This document shows, one piece after another, positions 49,849 through 57,583 of a stretch of DNA of 64,000 nt. Location: NCBI RefSeq assembly GCF_900111005.1, contig NZ_FOFV01000018.1, positions 62,001 to 126,000 on the forward strand. Reading direction: 5' to 3'. Under the pieces are notes generated by a model that saw only the letters and a list, made by a program, of their open reading frames with translations, searched no databases and was not told the origin of the DNA. Source of the stretch: Lentzea albida. GTDB lineage: Bacteria; Actinomycetota; Actinomycetes; Mycobacteriales; Pseudonocardiaceae. How positions within the stretch are numbered: position 1 is the first letter of the stretch; each line of letters opens with the position of its first letter. Both the position numbers and the translations under genes were made by a program.

Positions 49849-50075
49849 CTGCGCAGCTCACGGACGCGGCGAAGGCCGAGATCATCCATCACTGCGACAC
49901 GGTGTGGCCGCTGATCTCCATACTCCCCCCGGACCCGATCGCTCTCGCTCGAGCGAACGTCTACCTCGACCAGCTCGAGGACCACGACGCCGCCATGTAC
50001 GACGTGGTCATGCAGATGCTCGCCAAGGCCAAGGGGCTGAGCAGCGCGTGGCGGGCGATCCGGAACGGGCAGTGA
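49845..50075 (+). CDS. Small helical protein (mini-operon gene 2)
   Basis: 76 residues from GTG at 49845, GGAGG five bases upstream, overlapping gene 1 by GTGA. All-helical, acidic (LTDAAKAEIIHHCDTVWPLI, ARANVYLDQLEDHDAAMYDV, VMQMLAKAKGLSSAWRAI). No membrane segment. Overlaps gene 3 in the same way. Unknown function. Confidence 0.65.
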   Translation: MTAQLTDAAKAEIIHHCDTVWPLISILPPDPIALARANVYLDQLEDHDAAMYDVVMQMLAKAKGLSSAWRAIRNGQ

Positions 50076-50212
50076 GCGACACCCCGATAGCCGATCGGCT
50101 TGCGGCCGAACTCGGATCCCCGTGGCCGCTGAAGTGGCGGATCACAGGGTGGATCTTCGACTCAGCAGAGCACGTAACGCCGTCCGCTCCGGAAACGAGA
50201 GGTTCGCTGTGA
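50072..50212 (+). CDS. 46-residue protein (mini-operon gene 3)
   Basis: GTG at 50072 overlaps the previous stop (GTGA), and its own stop overlaps the next GTG in the same manner. Starts MSDTPIADRLAAELGSPWPL and includes KWRITGWIFDSAEHV. Too short for domain assignment. The exact coupling on both sides argues that it is translated. Confidence 0.55.
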   Translation: MSDTPIADRLAAELGSPWPLKWRITGWIFDSAEHVTPSAPETRGSL

Positions 50213-50631
50213 CCCGATTCGCCACCGCCTTGACGGTACTGGCCATGCTCGGACTCGCGGGGTGCGCCGGGCAACCTGCAGCCGATCCCGCCACCAGCAC
50301 CGCGCCGGCCGCCGTGAACACGACGTCCGCACCCTCCGCTGCCTCCGCCGCGGGGATCCCGCCGAAGCCGGACGAAGCCACCGTGAAGGCCTACCTCGAC
50401 GAGCTGCGGGCGATCGACCCCGCCATCGTGGACGAGGACAACCCCGACAAGGCCATCAACCGGGGCCGAGACCAGTGCTCGAGCGTGCAGTCCTTCCCCG
50501 CTGACCAGGCCAAGCTGATCGACCTGACGAACAAGCGCTTCACAGCGCCAGGCCAGAGCAACGGCTTCGGACCTGAGAAGGCGGAGCGCATCCTCGCAGC
50601 CGTGCGCAAGCACATCTGCCCCACGTTCTAG
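50209..50631 (+). CDS. DUF732-like lipoprotein (mini-operon gene 4)
   Basis: 140 residues from GTG with GAGAGG six bases upstream. Signal with lipobox LAGC (about residue 18), then a Thr/Ala/Ser-rich linker and a small helical domain (EATVKAYLDELRAIDPAIV, RGRDQCSSVQSF, ERILAAVRKHICPTF). Two cysteines in the domain could form a disulphide, as in DUF732 proteins of actinobacteria. Function unknown. Confidence 0.7.
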   Translation: MTRFATALTVLAMLGLAGCAGQPAADPATSTAPAAVNTTSAPSAASAAGIPPKPDEATVKAYLDELRAIDPAIVDEDNPDKAINRGRDQCSSVQSFPADQAKLIDLTNKRFTAPGQSNGFGPEKAERILAAVRKHICPTF

Positions 50632-50641
50632 GAACAGCACA

Positions 50642-50692
50642 AACGCCCCTCGCTCGACCGGCCGTGGGGTAGGCCGGGGAACGAGGGGCGTT
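50642..50692. terminator. Bidirectional terminator at the prophage edge
   Basis: AACGCCCCTCG (50642-50652) and CGAGGGGCGTT (50682-50692), perfect 11-bp arms, between the lipoprotein gene (plus) and the holin gene (minus). Confidence 0.75.
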
Positions 50693-50730
50693 GTGTTGCC
50701 GCCACGGGGATGATGGCGGCAGACCGGGGG

Positions 50731-51090
50731 TCAGTCCGTCGTGAGGCTGTGGGAGCCCTCGATCACCACGGACTTCGGTTCCGGGCCGGGCGCGACGGCC
50801 ACGCCCGCGGAGGTGAGGACCGCGACGAGCACGGTCATCCACTCCTGTGGGGTGACCCCGCCGGCGAGAACGGGTCCGAGGACGCCAGCGCCGACGACGA
50901 GGGCGAACACCCACGTCTTGATGGTCTTCAGTGCGGTGGTCGAAGGGACGAGCCACGCACCGAAAGACGCGAGGCCCGCAGCCGAGACGATCACGACGTC
51001 CTGCATGTCGATCGAGCCGTCGCCGAGCGCGGTTTGCAGCGCCAGCACGACGGTGCCGGCGAGCGCGGAGATCAGCTTCCAGTACCGCAT
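50731..51090 (-). CDS. Putative holin
   Basis: 119 residues from ATG at 51090, which lies in the stop of the endolysin gene (TGATG). Three hydrophobic segments (LISALAGTVVLALQTAL, VVIVSAAGLASFGAWLV, TWVFALVVGAGVLGPVLAGG) and a short acidic tail. Size, membrane topology and position next to the endolysin fit a holin of actinophages. Confidence 0.75.
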   Translation of the reverse strand: MRYWKLISALAGTVVLALQTALGDGSIDMQDVVIVSAAGLASFGAWLVPSTTALKTIKTWVFALVVGAGVLGPVLAGGVTPQEWMTVLVAVLTSAGVAVAPGPEPKSVVIEGSHSLTTD

Positions 51091-52694
51091 CACAGGCCCA
51101 CCGGCTTCTCCGGGACGGGCGCGCTGACGCGGTACTTCTCGCGCCGGTCAGCCTCGTCGTTGACGGCCTTGACCAGCTGGGCGAACTGCTGCTCGTCGAT
51201 GCGGCCCAGCTGCGAGCCGAGGCCCTGCGCCAGCAGCTGCTTGGCCAGCTCTACCTCGTCGATGTCGCCGGCTTCACGCCCGAGCAGGGCGTCCAGCTTG
51301 GTGTTGACCGCCTCGACGAGATCGGCCGACTTCCACGCGGCGACGTTGGTCCACTTGAGCATCTCGCCCGCAGGCGCCTCGGTGCGAGGGTCGGCCTCGC
51401 TGGGCAGCTTCGGGATCGGGGTGTCCCACGACATGTCGTCTTCTCCTTGGGATCGCTTGAGAACTTCGTCGATGCGGAACTTGCCGGGGTCCCAGTGCCC
51501 GTCACCGGGGATGTGCTGGTGTCCGAGATGACCGGAGAACTCGCGCAGCTCCTCGAGGGAGATGCGGATCGGGCTGGACGGGGAGGCCAGCACGATGCCT
51601 TCACCCGCGCCACGGAAGCCGTGCCGGATGACGACCGGCGGCACGCCGATCAGTTCCTCGAGCGGGTCGACCAGGTCGTCCACGATGTTCTGCACATGCT
51701 CGTCGGACATGAGGTGCGCCTGCTCCGAGAAGCCGACCACCTCGATCTGGATGATGTACTCGTCGTCGGCTTCACCGTTGAAGAACGCGTAGCTGTGCCG
51801 GTCCAGCGGCACGTACTGCTCGAGCTCACGGGTCTTCGGGTCGTAGCCGATGTGTGGCGGGTACGCAGCGAACGCCGCACGTGCACCGGCGAGGGATGAG
51901 CCCTGCGTGAAGTGCCAGCACACCTTCGGCTTGCGCACGTCGTCGTACGGCCCGCCGGCCACGTTCGCGCCGAGGTTGACGCGCTTGGCCTTCGGCAGCC
52001 AGACCATGTTTCCTCCTTGGGCCTGCAGAGTGATGTCGGCCAGGCGCACGCCCGGCATCAGCGCGTCGAGGTCCACGTCCCCCTCGACACCGGGCAGCCG
52101 CCCGGTGTGGGAGTACTGGTGCATGACCGCGCGATCTGACTCGTGCGGTGTCTTGCCCGCCCACTCCTCGTCAGGCAGGCCGGGCGGGTCCGAGTACTTC
52201 GCCGTGTGGCCGACCCAGCAGCGCACCCACGGCGGCCAGTCCGCAGTGCCGCCGAGCAGCGACCGGAACCACGAGCCGGACGAGTAGATGATCAACGGCA
52301 TCGCGGTGAGAGACCGCCACGCCGCGAAGAACGCGCGCGTCCACTCCGGCCAGTTGACCGCGTTGTCACCAGGTGTGTTGGTGAGCTCGATGTCCGCACA
52401 CGGGATCAAGCGCCCTGGCTGATCGAGGCCGTACTGCCGGAGCAGGTCCACCATCCGGCGAGCTTCCTGCTCCGCCGTCCATCGGGTCGGATCGACTCGG
52501 TAGTAGCCGCCGATGGTCTTGCCGGCCTTGTCCGCCTCCGCGATGTTGCGGGCGAGAAAGCCGTCCACAACGGCGTTCTTCCAGTCCCACATGCCGAGGT
52601 AGGCGAAGTCCCGGTTCTTCGGGAGCTTCAGCCAGTCGATTAGCTTCTGGAAGCGCGAGACGTCGACTCCGCGCACTACGTCCAGGACGGCCAC
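51090..52694 (-). CDS. Modular endolysin: GH25-like muramidase, amidase and C-terminal module
   Basis: 534 residues from GTG at 52694 (GAGGAGG five bases upstream). Module 1 (1 to about 225) is GH25-like: RGVDVSRFQ, DIELT with a probable catalytic Glu, MHQYSHTGRLPG and DVDLDAL. Module 2 (about 230-410) is an amidase: VCWHFTQGSSLAGA, HIGYDPKTRELEQYV, HQHIPGDGHWDPGKF with possible zinc-binding His. Module 3 (about 421-534) is helical and may bind the wall. In-frame ATGs with strong ribosome sites occur at 52007 (AAGGAGG) and 51434 (AAGGAG), exactly at the module borders. Confidence 0.88.
   Translation of the reverse strand: MAVLDVVRGVDVSRFQKLIDWLKLPKNRDFAYLGMWDWKNAVVDGFLARNIAEADKAGKTIGGYYRVDPTRWTAEQEARRMVDLLRQYGLDQPGRLIPCADIELTNTPGDNAVNWPEWTRAFFAAWRSLTAMPLIIYSSGSWFRSLLGGTADWPPWVRCWVGHTAKYSDPPGLPDEEWAGKTPHESDRAVMHQYSHTGRLPGVEGDVDLDALMPGVRLADITLQAQGGNMVWLPKAKRVNLGANVAGGPYDDVRKPKVCWHFTQGSSLAGARAAFAAYPPHIGYDPKTRELEQYVPLDRHSYAFFNGEADDEYIIQIEVVGFSEQAHLMSDEHVQNIVDDLVDPLEELIGVPPVVIRHGFRGAGEGIVLASPSSPIRISLEELREFSGHLGHQHIPGDGHWDPGKFRIDEVLKRSQGEDDMSWDTPIPKLPSEADPRTEAPAGEMLKWTNVAAWKSADLVEAVNTKLDALLGREAGDIDEVELAKQLLAQGLGSQLGRIDEQQFAQLVKAVNDEADRREKYRVSAPVPEKPVGL
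51434..51448 (-). promoter_or_regulatory. Internal ribosome binding site, C-terminal module
   Basis: AAGGAG, eight bases, then in-frame ATG at 51434, giving a 114-residue product that begins MSWDTPIPKLPSEADP. Confidence 0.5.
52007..52018 (-). promoter_or_regulatory. Internal ribosome binding site, amidase module
   Basis: AAGGAGG, four bases, then in-frame ATG at 52007. Translation from here would yield a 305-residue amidase plus C-terminal module (MVWLPKAK start). Confidence 0.55.
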
Positions 52695-52696
52695 GG

Positions 52697-53476
52697 CTAC
52701 CTCCTCGACGGCAGGAGCGACAGCCCGCCGGTGGTGGGAGACGGCGTCACCGTCTCGGTCGTGCACGCGTTGCCCGCGTCTTCGGTGGTGCCGTCCGTGT
52801 AGGTCACCTGCCACCTGCAGTCGACGACCTCCGCACGCTGGACCCCGCGCCCCGGCGCACCGGGCGGCCCCGCGGGCAAAGGCCCGGCGTCCTGGCGGGT
52901 GCCGTCGCTGAAGGTCACGGCCAACCTGCCGTCGACCGCCTCGACCGACGTGACGCCGCGACCGGGCGCGCCGTCGTCGCCATCGGTGCCGACGACCTGG
53001 CCGACGTCCTCGGTGGTGCTGTCCGAGTAGGACACGACCAGCCGACCACCGACAATCGCGGTGCCTACGACGCCACGACCGGGAGGGCCTGAGCTGCCCG
53101 GCTGGCCGACTACTGGGCCGACATCACGGCTGGTGCCGTCGTCGAACGCGATCAACAATCTGCCGCCGATCAGCGCGGTCCCGGCAATGCCGCGGCCTGC
53201 TGGTCCAGGTTCACCCTGGACGGGCTGCTGTGGCTGCGGCGGCTGAACAACTGGTACGCCGCCCAGCTTCTGCACCTGCTCGGCGAGCAGCTGGGCGGTT
53301 CTGGCATTGTCGGACGCTTGCTGGCCGAGATCATCGATCTTCCCGTCCTGGCGGCCGATCGCGAGGCCTGCCAGCAAGAGGCCGGCGAGTACGGCAAGGA
53401 AGCCGATCCACAGTCCGCGGTGTCGACCACGTGCGTCGTTCGCCGCATCGTCAACTACCCGCTCGATCCGCGTCAC
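52697..53476 (-). CDS. Membrane-anchored collagen-like repeat protein
   Basis: 259 residues. Residues about 22-42 form a membrane segment (LWIGFLAVLAGLLLAGLAIG), followed by a helical stretch (about 44-70) and a Pro/Gln linker. Four repeats of about 36 residues follow, each with collagen-like Gly triplets ending in GRG and then a beta-hairpin of the form GRLxVxYSDGTTxDxG. It begins with GTG overlapping the previous gene (GTGA) and ends 2 bases before the endolysin start. It could be a spanin-like or wall-spanning stalk, or a host-surface protein carried by the phage. Confidence 0.75.
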   Translation of the reverse strand: MTRIERVVDDAANDARGRHRGLWIGFLAVLAGLLLAGLAIGRQDGKIDDLGQQASDNARTAQLLAEQVQKLGGVPVVQPPQPQQPVQGEPGPAGRGIAGTALIGGRLLIAFDDGTSRDVGPVVGQPGSSGPPGRGVVGTAIVGGRLVVSYSDSTTEDVGQVVGTDGDDGAPGRGVTSVEAVDGRLAVTFSDGTRQDAGPLPAGPPGAPGRGVQRAEVVDCRWQVTYTDGTTEDAGNACTTETVTPSPTTGGLSLLPSRR

Positions 53477-53697
53477 AGCTCCTCACCCCCTCGCAGTTCC
53501 TTGAGCACATCCGCCAGTTCGTCCGGAGTGATGTCGCCGTCTTCCGATGCGACGGCGAGCTTCTCGATCGCGCGCTCCGCTGCGTCTTTCCGCTCTTTCT
53601 TAGAGCTGCGGACCGTCGTCCATACGAGGACGAACGCACCGGCCGCCGCCGTGATGAGGCCGCCGACCGCTTGGAGCAGCGTCGCCACGTCACCCAC
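53473..53697 (-). CDS. Small one-segment membrane protein, holin-like
   Basis: 74 residues from the GTG at 53697, which has GGAGG seven bases upstream (another GTG two codons earlier is too close). One membrane helix (LLQAVGGLITAAAGAFVLVW), a basic turn (SSKKERKDAAER) and an acidic C-terminus (EDGDITPDELADVLKELRGG). Position in the lysis region suggests a second holin or an antiholin. Confidence 0.65.
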   Translation of the reverse strand: MGDVATLLQAVGGLITAAAGAFVLVWTTVRSSKKERKDAAERAIEKLAVASEDGDITPDELADVLKELRGGEEL

Positions 53698-53765
53698 CCA
53701 CACCTCCTCGAATCGTCTTGTGCTGCAACGGAATGGGAGGAATGGTTGTGCGCGATGTGGACCGA

Positions 53766-54209
53766 TCAGGGCAGGTATTCGACACTGATCTGCTGGTGGT
53801 TGATCGTGCCCGTGCCGCCGGACACCTTGAACTCCATCGTGATCAGGCCTGCCGCGTTCGGCGTGAGGCCGGTGACGATGGTCGGGCGTGCCCTGCTGCC
53901 CTCGTCGGTGCCGTTGGCGTAGATCTGTTTGTCGTCGTTGGCGGCGACTCCACCGGCAGCACCGCTGATGCTGTAGCTAGCGACGGTGTAGTTGGCCGCG
54001 GAGTTGTCCAGGGCGGCGAAGATGGTCACCCTGATCCGACCGCTTGGCGGTGCTACGAACGCCAGCGTCGCCGCGGTGGTGCCCGTCAGTGTGCTGGTGT
54101 ACGTCGTGCTGGTCGTCGTACCGGCGACGACGTTGACGGTCGACTGCAGCCTCTCGGTGGCACCCATCAGGCCTGCCGCGGTGAGCGTTTCTCCTGCCAG
54201 GAACGGCAT
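53766..54209 (-). CDS. Minor tail/structural protein
   Basis: 147 residues, Thr/Ala/Gly-rich and beta-strand-predicted (GTTTSTTYTSTLTGTTAATL, SGRIRVTIFAALDNSAANYT, GGTGTINHQQISVEYLP). GGAGG precedes the ATG. Located between the distal tail gene and the lysis genes, it is probably an exposed tail-tip beta-sandwich. No signal peptide. Confidence 0.65.
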   Translation of the reverse strand: MPFLAGETLTAAGLMGATERLQSTVNVVAGTTTSTTYTSTLTGTTAATLAFVAPPSGRIRVTIFAALDNSAANYTVASYSISGAAGGVAANDDKQIYANGTDEGSRARPTIVTGLTPNAAGLITMEFKVSGGTGTINHQQISVEYLP

Positions 54210-54225
54210 TGCCTTACCTCCTCCC

Positions 54226-57200
54226 CTACAGGGCGATGACGGCGCCGGGGTGCGTGTGCACCTCAGTGCCGGCCGCGTGTGCCTTGGTGAACCCGTTGAC
54301 GCTGCGGGTCAGCGTGAATTGCTGCACGGTGCGCAAGCCGATCACCGCGCCCCGGCTGATCGCCGCCGCGCCGCCAGTGACGACGAACGACCCGGCAGGG
54401 TTGGTGATCGGTCGGTCGGGGTCGACGACGAGGAAGTCCCAGACGATGCCCTGGTCGTTGCCGAGCGTGCTGAATGGCTCGCCGAGCTCGGTGTAGCCGC
54501 CGATTGTGGCGACGCTGGTCCAATCGTCCTGCTTCCAGCCCAGCACAATCATGAGCGTGGCCACGGACGGCATCGCCACCTGAGCAGCCGGGTAAGCGAT
54601 GTTCTGCGCCGAGCCGTTGAGCTGGGTGACGCCGGGTACCGCGATCTGCAGGCTGGTGTTGGTGAACGCGGCCAGCTGCGCCGAGCACGTCGACCCCGCG
54701 ACGCTCGCAGTGAACGTCACCTGTGGCGCGACCTCCCCCGCCTCGGCGTACTTGCCCATCAGCCGCATGTTGGAGGCGTCGAGCAGAAGCGAGTAGCCCG
54801 CTGGGATGTTGGGCTCCAGGCTGCCTGAGGCGCGACCAGCGGCGAACAACAGCAGCAACTGGCCGGCGGCGAGACCGGCCGGCAGGCCGGGCGTCACGGG
54901 CGCATTGTCGGCATGCGCCGCCGTGCCGACCGAGACAAGCGCAGGTGTCGCGCTGCCGATCGCCGTGGCGGTGACCCGCTCGCCCCCGATAGCCAGAGGG
55001 ATTGGCATCTGCGCCGGGGCAGTCGTCCACTTCTCCCGCTGCGACACCACCCACGCTGACGTCACACCCGCACCCAGTGCGCGGTCCAGGGTGGACGACG
55101 ACGAATCAAGCTTGCCAAGGACGGTGTCGTCGAGCTTCACCACGTTGTACGGCGCAGCAGGCGAGCAGTTGAACGTGATGTCGTGCTCGACGTCTCCCAC
55201 GACGTGCCCGATCGACTCGGTCCAGCCGCGGGTGATCTGCTCGATGTCGTCGTAGACGTGGATGCGGGTGTTGTTGACCATCACCACGCGGTCGTCCAGT
55301 CCCACCGACAGCAGCGAGCCGTGCAGCTGGTAGCTCGAGGCGATGGTGGGGTGGTGGAGCCTGACCGAGATCCGCGGGTAGCGGCCCCGGCGCTGGGTGC
55401 CCTCGTTGACCGCCGCGCCGGCGAGCTGCGGCAGCTGCGCGTCGTGCTCGACGTCGAACTCGTCGCTGCTGTCGTAGCGGCCGATACCACCCTGTTGCGG
55501 CGGCAGCACGCTCATCGGCCCGGTCTCGCGGATCACCCGGTACGACGAGCCGCCGGCGCGCTTGGCCACGAAGTCGTTCACGGTGAGCTGGTCGTCCGGG
55601 GCCTGCTCCGGCGCGTTGCTCACCTGGCCAGCCGACAGGTTCAGCGTCGCCACCGCCGCGGCGTTGTAGAGCGAGGCGCGCGAACGGAACACGAGCTCGT
55701 TGTGCCCGCGTGCCTCGCCCAGCGTGCCTCGTTCGGCCTTCGCGCAGCTTTGCAGCAGCCCGAGGAATGTACCGATGCCCTGCGGTCCCATGCGCTGGGT
55801 GTTGTCCGGGTTGCCCACATAGGACAACGGCTGCGCCTCCTCGGCAGCCAGTCGGATCGCACGACGACCAGCGGTCTCGCCAGTGTGCGCAGCGAGCTCG
55901 TCATCAAGCGTGAACAGGCTCGTGAGCTCGCTCTCCAGCGACACGTGGCCGATCACCACGTCGGTCATCGCCTGCTGCGGGCAGATCTGCACCTGAAGGC
56001 ATCGGTCAACCAGGACGCCTGCGAGCGTGCCGCTGGTGAACCCGCCCACCGTGGACCCGACCTCCAGCACCGACATCCGCCAATCGACGTCGGCACCGTT
56101 CTGGTCGAGCTCGACGCTGACCCGCAACAGCTTGCCGTTGACGTTGAACCCGACCGTGCCGGTGTCGAGGATCGGCGTCCCGCTCGGGTTGTAGGCCTTG
56201 AGCTTCAGCCCACCGCCGGTCATGTAGACGAGCTCCCATAGCGACGCGGTGCCCCCGATGCCCATGCGGGCGATGATCCGGTCATCGACCGAACCAGAGG
56301 CCGGAACGCGCATCAGGAAACGCAACTGCACCACGCCGGTGCCCTCGTAGGCGGGCACGTCGCCGAACCAGGCGCTGCCGTTCATCTCCGGCAACGGCTG
56401 CGAGCACACGAAGTCGTCATTGGTGGCGAAGCGCGGTGAGCCGTAGACGACCATCGACGGGCCGCCCAGTGCTGAGGCGATTGACGTTGACCCGTTGCTG
56501 TCCTCGCACGGCCAGTACGCCTGCAGTGACGACCGCGCCGCGGTGGTGATGCCTCGATACAGCGGGGACTTCAGCTGTGGCTGCCCCTGTCCCAGGCGCC
56601 GTAGTAGACCCGAGGCGTCGACTTCCACCGTGGCGTCGTTGCCTGACAGGTCCCATCGTGGCGACCACGCCGAGATCTCGCCAGCGAATCGCATCGACCT
56701 CATCAGGAAGTTGTCGATCGTGAACACGATCGGCAATGGGTTGGTGTTCGCCGACGCCACGCCGTTGCGGACACCCACCGCGCCGGCGGTGACGATCCGT
56801 TCGTCGTGCACGGTGATCGTCCAGTCGTAGGGCTCCGGGCTCGCCGCCGCCCACACCTTGGCGCGCAGCGTGTTGCCCTCGGCTTGCGCACGCACGCGCA
56901 GCGTCTGCCCGCTGTGCGTCAGGCCTGCGACGGTGACCGGGGTGGCGAGTTGGCCGGCGCTGGAGTGCCGCCAGGTCACCGTGACCTGCTCGGCGGCGGT
57001 GACCACCACCCGACACAGATAGTGCTCATCGGTGACCGGGTTCTGACGCACGATGAGGTTGCCTGGCTCGAGGTCACCGCCGAGCACATTGGACACCGGC
57101 AGGGTCACGTCGCACTGGACATCGACGTCGCGGATGAGCGTCGAGGTCTTCAACACGGCCTGCCGGTTCCCGGACACGGTCGGCTGCGACATCGTGCACA

Positions 57201-57576
57201 CGCCACCGCCCACGGCCCAGTTGGCATTGGCCACCGTCCCGCCGGAGCCCGTCAGCACCCACGTCTGACCACTGTCGGTGTTGCCCATACCGGCCGCCAC
57301 GGTGCGGCTGAACGTGTCGCGCACAAGCAGCACGGCGACCCGCTGCGGGGTGTTGCGTCCGATCAGCCCGTAGTACTGGCCCAGCGGGTTGTCCAGGACG
57401 TAGCGGCCGTCCGGGTCGACCAGCGTCAGCGAGCAGTTCGACGGTGCGACCTGCCCGCCCTCGTTGGACCGGCCACCGGTGATCGTGACCTTCGTGGCCA
57501 GCTTGACATCGTCGGTGTTGTCGACCCAGCCCAGCCCATCCAGGTAGATCTCACTCGTCACACCCAGTGCGGTCAT
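54226..57576 (-). CDS. Large distal tail/minor tail protein
   Basis: 1116 residues from ATG at 57576, just after the tape-measure stop. The N-terminus (TALGVTSEIYLDGLGWVDNT, then DVKLATKVTITGGRSNEGGQ) is typical of actinophage minor tail proteins related to distal tail/baseplate components. The middle includes lectin/laminin-like beta domains (WELVYMTGGGLKLKAYNP, LQAYWPCEDSNGSTS). The C-terminal third is another beta-rich receptor-type region. Likely forms the tail tip and contacts the host. Confidence 0.85.
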   Translation of the reverse strand: MTALGVTSEIYLDGLGWVDNTDDVKLATKVTITGGRSNEGGQVAPSNCSLTLVDPDGRYVLDNPLGQYYGLIGRNTPQRVAVLLVRDTFSRTVAAGMGNTDSGQTWVLTGSGGTVANANWAVGGGVCTMSQPTVSGNRQAVLKTSTLIRDVDVQCDVTLPVSNVLGGDLEPGNLIVRQNPVTDEHYLCRVVVTAAEQVTVTWRHSSAGQLATPVTVAGLTHSGQTLRVRAQAEGNTLRAKVWAAASPEPYDWTITVHDERIVTAGAVGVRNGVASANTNPLPIVFTIDNFLMRSMRFAGEISAWSPRWDLSGNDATVEVDASGLLRRLGQGQPQLKSPLYRGITTAARSSLQAYWPCEDSNGSTSIASALGGPSMVVYGSPRFATNDDFVCSQPLPEMNGSAWFGDVPAYEGTGVVQLRFLMRVPASGSVDDRIIARMGIGGTASLWELVYMTGGGLKLKAYNPSGTPILDTGTVGFNVNGKLLRVSVELDQNGADVDWRMSVLEVGSTVGGFTSGTLAGVLVDRCLQVQICPQQAMTDVVIGHVSLESELTSLFTLDDELAAHTGETAGRRAIRLAAEEAQPLSYVGNPDNTQRMGPQGIGTFLGLLQSCAKAERGTLGEARGHNELVFRSRASLYNAAAVATLNLSAGQVSNAPEQAPDDQLTVNDFVAKRAGGSSYRVIRETGPMSVLPPQQGGIGRYDSSDEFDVEHDAQLPQLAGAAVNEGTQRRGRYPRISVRLHHPTIASSYQLHGSLLSVGLDDRVVMVNNTRIHVYDDIEQITRGWTESIGHVVGDVEHDITFNCSPAAPYNVVKLDDTVLGKLDSSSSTLDRALGAGVTSAWVVSQREKWTTAPAQMPIPLAIGGERVTATAIGSATPALVSVGTAAHADNAPVTPGLPAGLAAGQLLLLFAAGRASGSLEPNIPAGYSLLLDASNMRLMGKYAEAGEVAPQVTFTASVAGSTCSAQLAAFTNTSLQIAVPGVTQLNGSAQNIAYPAAQVAMPSVATLMIVLGWKQDDWTSVATIGGYTELGEPFSTLGNDQGIVWDFLVVDPDRPITNPAGSFVVTGGAAAISRGAVIGLRTVQQFTLTRSVNGFTKAHAAGTEVHTHPGAVIAL

Positions 57577-57583
57577 CGGGCCG

